NCBI RefSeq assembly: GCF_001667115.1
Contig: NZ_LZIJ01000086.1
Coordinates: forward strand, 1 to 42,752
Direction: 5' to 3'
Origin: Mycobacterium sp. 852002-51163_SCH5372311
GTDB lineage: Bacteria > Actinomycetota > Actinomycetes > Mycobacteriales > Mycobacteriaceae
Length of the DNA stretch: 42,752 bases
Below the pieces are notes generated by a model. That model was not told the DNA's origin. It did not search any database and worked only from the letters and a program-made list of their open reading frames with translations. Position numbers and translations under genes: made by a program. Of the stretch, positions 38,084 through 42,752 are shown piece after piece (position 1 is the stretch's first letter; each line of letters opens with the position of its first letter).

Positions 38084-38935
38084 ATGACCAGAGACGAACC
38101 GTTTATCGGCAGTGAGGCCATAGCGAACGGAGCACTGCGACGCCACCAGTTGCGATCTCGATTCCGGGCCGTGTTTCCCGACGTCTACGTACCTCGCAAT
38201 GCGCGATTGACCTTGCGCCACCGCGCGGTGGCGGCGTGGCTGTGGTCGCACCGCCAAGGTGTGATCGCAGGGCTCACCGCGTCCGACTGGCACGGCTCCA
38301 AATGGGTCGACGATCGCCTGTCCGTCGAATTGATCTGGTCGAACGCACGGCCGCCGCGCGGGATACGAACTCACGACGTGCGGTTACGGCCAGACGAGTA
38401 TGGCCTGGTCGCCGGGCTACCCGTGACCACTCCGCAACGGACCGCGTTCGACATCGGTCGCGATGGGCCGATAGGAGCCGCGGTGGCCCACTTGGATGCG
38501 CTCGTTCGGGCGACCGGCATCAAGCTCGACGATGTCGTCGAAATCGCCGATCAACACCGAGGCGCACGCGGCCTGCGGCAATTGGAGACGGCACTTGGGC
38601 TCGTCGACGCGGGTTCCCAGTCGCCGAAGGAGACCTGGTTGCGGCTGTTGCTCATCGAAGCGGGCCTGCCGCGGCCGACCACTCAGATTCCGGTTGTTAC
38701 GCCGGCCATGGAGTACCACCTCGACATGGGGTGGGAGGAGCCGATGGTCGCCGCCGAGTATGACGGCGAACAGCATCGCCTCGATCCCTGGCAGTACAAG
38801 CAAGACATGCGACGCAGGGAGGCAATAGATCGGGTCGGCTGGATCGTCGTTCGGGTGATCGCGGGGGATCGTCCGGCGGAGATCGTCGCGAGGGTCCGCG
38901 GTGCGCTCGAATACCGCGCGGCGAGTCTGCGGTAG
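38084..38935 (+). CDS. DUF559/Vsr-like nuclease-domain protein
   Basis: This 283-residue protein has two parts. The N-terminal part (about 1-120) resembles the AbiEi-type winged-helix domain: RHQLRSRFRAVFPDVYVPR and later GLPVTTPQRTAFDI. The C-terminal part (about 180-283) is a DUF559 domain related to Vsr and other PD-(D/E)XK nucleases: Glu183 in PKETWLR, Asp214 in YHLDMGW, Glu225-x-Asp227 in AAEYDGEQHR and a downstream WIVVRV strand. Active-site residues look intact. Such genes occur in several copies per mycobacterial genome and have no established role. Repeats bound both sides, and the last codons and stop lie inside a repeat unit. The start could also be the ATG at 38054. Confidence 0.85.
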   Translation: MTRDEPFIGSEAIANGALRRHQLRSRFRAVFPDVYVPRNARLTLRHRAVAAWLWSHRQGVIAGLTASDWHGSKWVDDRLSVELIWSNARPPRGIRTHDVRLRPDEYGLVAGLPVTTPQRTAFDIGRDGPIGAAVAHLDALVRATGIKLDDVVEIADQHRGARGLRQLETALGLVDAGSQSPKETWLRLLLIEAGLPRPTTQIPVVTPAMEYHLDMGWEEPMVAAEYDGEQHRLDPWQYKQDMRRREAIDRVGWIVVRVIAGDRPAEIVARVRGALEYRAASLR

Positions 38936-39001
38936 TGGCGCCCAGCCAGCGCACAGGGTCAACAATCGCGGCAGACTTGCGCCCTCAGCGCAGTTTCGGC
39001 G
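38919..39001. repeat. REPIN-like units 3' of the DUF559 gene
   Basis: Forward units start at 38919 and 38939 (20-bp period), and an inverted unit occupies 38980-39001, again 41 bp from the last forward unit. The pair 38939-39001 is about 87 percent identical to 37884-37946 over 63 bp, including the spacer AACAATCGCGGC. The forward unit at 38919 contains the DUF559 stop codon; the inverted unit contains the stop codon of the methyltransferase on the other strand. Confidence 0.8.
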
Positions 39002-39644
39002 TGGAGGAAAGCAGCGCCCGTCCTACCGCTAATTCCGATACCGGCAATGGCGCCCAGGCCGGCAATGTCCACTCCCGCCGAGAGCTGGCCAGTTCGAATC
39101 CCGCGTTCACAATCGAACGCTCGGTATGACGATGCGTGTGGCAGTTTCCCAACAGCCTCGGCCAGAACGTCGCGTCGACAAACTTCTGCATTCGTCCCCG
39201 AAAGCCGCCGCTGGCGACGTGTTCGAGATACCGCAGTTCCCCGCCCGGTCGCAGAAACGATTGCAGGCGCCGTAGGACTTTGTCGGGCTCGCTCACCGAG
39301 CACAGCACAAGCGAGCACACGATCGCGTCGAACGGCTCCTCTTCGCTGAACTGCTCAACCGTCTGGTTCAGTACGACCACCGGAACGGGCGCGCGCGCCG
39401 CAGCCTTGTGGGCCTGGGCTGCCAGCCGGTGCTCGGGCTCGAGGGCGACGACCTTTTCCACGGACTGCGGATAGAAGGCGAAATTCGTCCCGATGCCTGC
39501 ACCGATCTCCAGCACCCGGCCCGTCAGGCCGGCCAGATTCTCCCGTCGCAGGGCTCGCACCGCCTCGGTCTCATGGCTGGCGACGAAGGGCCAAATCCGG
39601 GCGAAGAACCGGTTGTCGACCTCCGATGCCGCAGTCGCCGTCAT
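38985..39644 (-). CDS. Class I SAM-dependent methyltransferase (Rv1147-like)
   Basis: This 219-residue methyltransferase has the SAM motif VLEIGAGIGTNF (about residues 44-55), the acidic residue of motif II in VVALEPEH, and FDAIVCSLVLCSV and LRPGGELRYLEHV for motifs IV and V. It resembles the phospholipid/ubiquinone-type group and fits M. tuberculosis Rv1147. Its C-terminal SSTPKLR and stop are formed by the inverted repeat unit at 38980-39001. It lies 60 bp downstream of mmpL13 on the same strand, so it may modify a lipid handled by that transporter; this is inference. Confidence 0.88.
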   Translation of the reverse strand: MTATAASEVDNRFFARIWPFVASHETEAVRALRRENLAGLTGRVLEIGAGIGTNFAFYPQSVEKVVALEPEHRLAAQAHKAAARAPVPVVVLNQTVEQFSEEEPFDAIVCSLVLCSVSEPDKVLRRLQSFLRPGGELRYLEHVASGGFRGRMQKFVDATFWPRLLGNCHTHRHTERSIVNAGFELASSRREWTLPAWAPLPVSELAVGRALLSSTPKLR

Positions 39645-39704
39645 ACCGATGACTCCTTTTGATGGTGTCGGTGCACTCCGTGGAGCGGCGGGTTCATCGA
39701 CACC

Positions 39705-42047
39705 TTAACGGGTCAAAGAGGCGTGCACGTGTTGCGTCGTCACCTCGGCGGGCCCGGGAACTTTCGGCTCTCGAGCGGGCGCGACACCCGCGCCGCCCTC
39801 GCTGACGCCGAACCGCTCGTGCATCCACGCCAGCGGCCTGGGCGCCCACCAATTCCACCGTCCCATCACGTGCATGAACGCCGGTACCAGGACCATCCGG
39901 ACCAGCGTGGCATCCGCGAAGACGGCAAGGGTCAGGCCAAGACCGAACATTCGCATGAACGACACGTGCGCGGCGATCAGCGCCGCAAACGACATCGACA
40001 TCACCAGGGCGGCCGCGGTGATCACGCGACCGGTACGGGCCACGCCCAGCGCCACACTTTCGTCGTTCGCGGCGTGAGCCTCGGCGGGGCTCGGCTTCGC
40101 CGGCCGGGCGGCTCCGGAAGCCAACCAGTACTCCCGGATCCTGGAGACCAGGAATACCTCGTAGTCCATGGACAACCCGAACGCGATGCAGAACAACAGC
40201 ACGGGCATGTTGGCCACCAGCGTTCCGCTCGGCGTCGTTCCCAACGCACCCAGGTGCCCGTCCTGGAAGATCCACACCAGCGCCCCGAATGCCGCGGTCA
40301 GCGACAGCACGTTGCACACCAGCGCCTTCGCCGGCAGCACCACACTTCCGGTCAGCAGGAACAGCAGCGCGAACGTGACGGCGGCCATCAGCCCCAGCAC
40401 GGCCGGAAGTCGTTTCGTCACCGCGTCGACGCTGTCGCGGTTGACCTGCGCGACGCCGGCCATCGCGACCGGCCGGCCACCGGGACCGGGCACGGCGTGT
40501 AAGCGTTCGAGCTGGATGTCCGATGCTTGCGAAAACTCCGCAGCGGTGCTGTTGACGGTGAGGAATGCGCTGCCGTCAACCAGCCCGCTGGCCCCGGCCG
40601 GCGGGCCCCTGCGCTGCCCGGCAGCGAACGTTCCCGTCGGGCCGGTCACTGAGGCCACGTCGGGGACGCGCGACAGGTCGGCGGCGTACCGGTCCAACTC
40701 CGCCGGACTCACGTCGCGGACGTCGGGCACAACGATGGATGTCGTCATCGCTGGGTCGTGCGCGAAGTTGGTGCGCAACTGGTCACCGAGTTGGTGCGAC
40801 GACGCCGAAACCGGCAACACCCTATCGTCCGGGAAACCCCACTTCACCGCGAAGAACGGCAGCCCGAGCAGCAGCAACACTCCGGCGACCGCTAGACCGA
40901 CCGGCAGCCAACGGCGCATCACGAACTTGCTCGACCGGTACCAGAACATGTCCTCGACACGCTTATGCGCCGCGCCGTGACGGGTGAGCACCCGCCGCAA
41001 CAGCCGCCGCACGTCCAATGAGTCCAGCCGCGGACCGAGGAGCACGATAGCGGCCGGGGTTATCACGATCGCGGCCGTCGCAACGAAGGCCACCGTTGCC
41101 ACGCCGGCATAGGCAAACGACTTGAGGAAGTACATCGGGAACAGCGCCGTCGCCGACATCGACAACGCCACGGTGATGGCCGAGAACAGCACCGTGCGGC
41201 CGGCCGTCACCATGGTGCGGATCAGCGCTTCGTCTCGGTCACTGCCTTCGGCCAACTCGTCACGATAGCGACTGATGATCAGCAGGGTGTAGTCGATGGC
41301 CAGCGCCAGGCCCAGCGCGGTACTCAGGTTGAGCGCGAAGATCGACACCTCGGTGGTGAACGTGACGAGCCGCAACACGGACATCGAGCCGACGACGGCC
41401 AGCGCGCCCAGGGCCATCGGCAGCGCCGCCGCCAGCATCCCTCCGAACACCCAGACCAGGACCAGGAAGCTCATCGGAAGCGCGATCATCTCCATGATCA
41501 GCAGGTCGGCCTGGTTCTGCTTGTTGATCTGGGCGTACTGCATCGCTGCGCCGCCGGTGAGCACGGTGACACCGTCGCGATCGTGAACGAATTGCTCGGA
41601 CAGCGTTTGGGCGTTGTTCTGAGCGTTGTTCTCGCCGCCCTTGATGTTGACCACGATCAAGCCCGACCTGCCGTCCTTGCTGACCAGGCCGGCGGCAGCC
41701 TCGGGTGGCGCTGACGCAGGCATGGTCCAAGGCGAGGAGACCTCGTACACCAGCGGCGACCGTTTCAGATTCCCGACGATGTCGGTGCCCACTTTGCGGG
41801 CCGGTTCGCTGTCAGCGCCTCCGGGTGCGGTCACCAATATCAGCAGCTGCTGACCGCTCTGCCCGAACTTGTCGCCCAACAACCGGATAGCGCGCGACGA
41901 CTCGGAGTTCGGGTCTTGGAAGCCCCCGGGAGACAGGCTCTTGGCGACCGGGAGGCCGAACACCGCGGCGCCGACGAATACCAGGATCGCGATCGCGACG
42001 ATGCGCCGTGGGGCCGCGATGGCCAGCAGTGCGATCCTCTGCAGCAT
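39705..42047 (-). CDS. mmpL13: RND-superfamily lipid transporter MmpL13 (full length)
   Basis: This 780-residue MMPL protein has two repeats of one helix, a large extracytoplasmic domain and five more helices. The proton-relay Asp-Tyr pairs are present in both: LALAIDYTLLIISRYRDEL (helix 4) and LSMDYEVFLVSRIREYW (helix 10), with FAALIAAHVSFMRMFGLGL near the end. In M. tuberculosis the corresponding region is annotated as two genes, mmpL13a and mmpL13b (Rv1145, Rv1146); here it is one continuous frame. The ATG at 42047 has AAGGAA seven bases upstream; the longer frame to 42095 is less likely. It forms a probable operon with the methyltransferase downstream. The substrate is unknown. Confidence 0.9.
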   Translation of the reverse strand: MLQRIALLAIAAPRRIVAIAILVFVGAAVFGLPVAKSLSPGGFQDPNSESSRAIRLLGDKFGQSGQQLLILVTAPGGADSEPARKVGTDIVGNLKRSPLVYEVSSPWTMPASAPPEAAAGLVSKDGRSGLIVVNIKGGENNAQNNAQTLSEQFVHDRDGVTVLTGGAAMQYAQINKQNQADLLIMEMIALPMSFLVLVWVFGGMLAAALPMALGALAVVGSMSVLRLVTFTTEVSIFALNLSTALGLALAIDYTLLIISRYRDELAEGSDRDEALIRTMVTAGRTVLFSAITVALSMSATALFPMYFLKSFAYAGVATVAFVATAAIVITPAAIVLLGPRLDSLDVRRLLRRVLTRHGAAHKRVEDMFWYRSSKFVMRRWLPVGLAVAGVLLLLGLPFFAVKWGFPDDRVLPVSASSHQLGDQLRTNFAHDPAMTTSIVVPDVRDVSPAELDRYAADLSRVPDVASVTGPTGTFAAGQRRGPPAGASGLVDGSAFLTVNSTAAEFSQASDIQLERLHAVPGPGGRPVAMAGVAQVNRDSVDAVTKRLPAVLGLMAAVTFALLFLLTGSVVLPAKALVCNVLSLTAAFGALVWIFQDGHLGALGTTPSGTLVANMPVLLFCIAFGLSMDYEVFLVSRIREYWLASGAARPAKPSPAEAHAANDESVALGVARTGRVITAAALVMSMSFAALIAAHVSFMRMFGLGLTLAVFADATLVRMVLVPAFMHVMGRWNWWAPRPLAWMHERFGVSEGGAGVAPAREPKVPGPAEVTTQHVHASLTR

Positions 42048-42325
42048 GTCGAGTTCCTTCCGCTGCGGCGCGGGAGATGCCGGCCGCACGCGCAACCGTG
42101 CAGTGGTCTGCGATTAACTGAACAGGTGTCGAACAGACCCCTGCTTTCAGGTACGACGGCGGCGCCCCGGCGGTTCACCGAGCTGCCGGAATTGGCCGGA
42201 AATGCCGCCGAGGGTCGGCTGCCGGCACTGCTGGGCGGCCTCACCCTACCGAGCGGTAATAATTGCCACCATTTTCCGAATCGTGACTCAAAGAATCCTT
42301 AATAGCGACTCATAGGCTCAGGGTC

Positions 42326-42528
42326 ATGTGGATCGACGAGACGAGTGCCGACGTCATCAAGGCTGACTTCGAGGCTCTCTACCACGGCGACATGCTGGTG
42401 GAAGGTGAGACTTCAGAGCAGGTTGACGACTGGCACCCGCTGCCTACAGCAAGCTGAGCACTCAGATGGGTATGTTCGCGCGGCTGCTTATAGCCAACCC
42501 CCGAGTCCAGCAGTGGTTCCGTCGCTAG
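42326..42528 (+). pseudogene. Small gene with an apparent frameshift
   Basis: A frame starting at 42326 reads MWIDETSADVIKADFEALYH and continues ...EQVDDWHPL before leaving frame and stopping at 42457. A second frame from about 42443 reads AYSKLSTQMGMFARLLIANP and then RVQQWFRR, ending at a TAG at 42526-42528. One missing base near 42443 (CTG-CCTAC where CTG-GCCTAC would be in frame) joins them into a protein of about 67 residues. I do not recognise the family. The break may be a true mutation or a sequencing error; this is close to an artefact-like sequence end. Confidence 0.4.
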
Positions 42529-42701
42529 CTTCGTTTGTCATATGAAGGCCCCCCGCAGTGCGGGGGGCCTTCGTTTTCCCCGGCGAGCAGACGCAAAATC
42601 GCATGAAAACACCGGTTTTCATGCGATTTTGCGTCTGCTCGCCGGGGAAAACGAAGGCCCCCCCCCCAGACGGGGGGCGGGATATGACAAACCAAGCTAG
42701 C
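42524..42701. repeat. 178-bp palindrome, probable fold-back artefact
   Basis: The left arm (42524-42610) and the right arm (42615-42701) are reverse complements in constant register around the tetraloop ACCG at 42611-42614. About 46 bp next to the centre are identical. The outer part of the right arm shows changes confined mainly to G and C runs, and the last 50 bp of the window are G/C homopolymers. The inner part, GCGAGCAGACGCAAAATCGC and its complement, is the same element family as the repeat at 4649-4711 and may be genuine; the larger fold-back looks like a contig-end artefact. Confidence 0.7.
42545..42577 (+). terminator. Intrinsic terminator
   Basis: AAGGCCCCCCGC (42545-42556) pairs perfectly with GCGGGGGGCCTT (42560-42571) around AGT, followed by CGTTTT. 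This is a textbook hairpin plus T-tract, and it ends the small frameshifted gene 17 bp upstream. Confidence 0.8.
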
Positions 42702-42752
42702 CCCCGCCCCCCCGCGGGGGGGGGGGGGTGGGGGTAACCCGGTCTCATATGA

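Overview
The window is mycobacterial chromosome: GC-rich, with mycothiol (mshB), F420 (fbiC), PIM/LAM (pimE, lpqW), MmpL and PE genes. From memory, the gene order follows the M. tuberculosis Rv1178-to-Rv1145 block read left to right, with insertions and losses. The host is probably a non-tuberculous Mycobacterium; species cannot be fixed from the sequence alone.

Layout. 1-4.7 kb: small membrane protein, a kinase remnant, an esterase, and a KimA-like permease with an added OB-fold domain. 4.7-9 kb: dapC-fdxC, fadH, and a TB8.4-like secreted protein. 9-14.1 kb: leftward mshB, a 35-codon ORF, a membrane protein, fbiC and a maleylpyruvate isomerase-fold protein (mycothiol and F420 block). 14.1-19.1 kb: TetR, a lone PE gene, lpqW and typA. 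19.1-20.7 kb: accessory insert with REPIN-like hairpins, an F420/NADP oxidoreductase-like gene and a TetR gene that contains a piece of narI. 20.8-27.6 kb: nitrate reductase narGHJI. 27.9-31 kb: mutT2, a DUF4189 protein, a pterin carbinolamine dehydratase and pimE. 31.1-33 kb: two Ala/Pro-rich secreted proteins. 33.1-37.8 kb: small conserved genes, including two short ones (48 and 57 aa), an HhH-GPD protein, a nitroreductase, the Rv1155-like F420 protein, a methyltransferase, a GntR regulator and a sirtuin. 37.8-39 kb: a Vsr-like DUF559 nuclease gene lying between REPIN-like repeats. 39-42 kb: methyltransferase and full-length mmpL13. 42.3-42.75 kb: a frameshifted small ORF, a terminator, and a long palindrome that looks like a fold-back at a contig end.

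The strongest unusual signals are: (1) a 166-bp perfectly identical inverted copy of narI inside a TetR gene, in frame at both joints; (2) a repeat family of about 22-bp units arranged as inverted pairs with nearly constant spacing (REPIN geometry), two of which flank a PD-(D/E)XK-type gene; (3) a KimA-type transporter fused to an OB-fold; (4) a 35-residue ORF with a strong ribosome-binding site between mshB and its downstream gene. Protein family and synteny statements are from recall; no searches were run.
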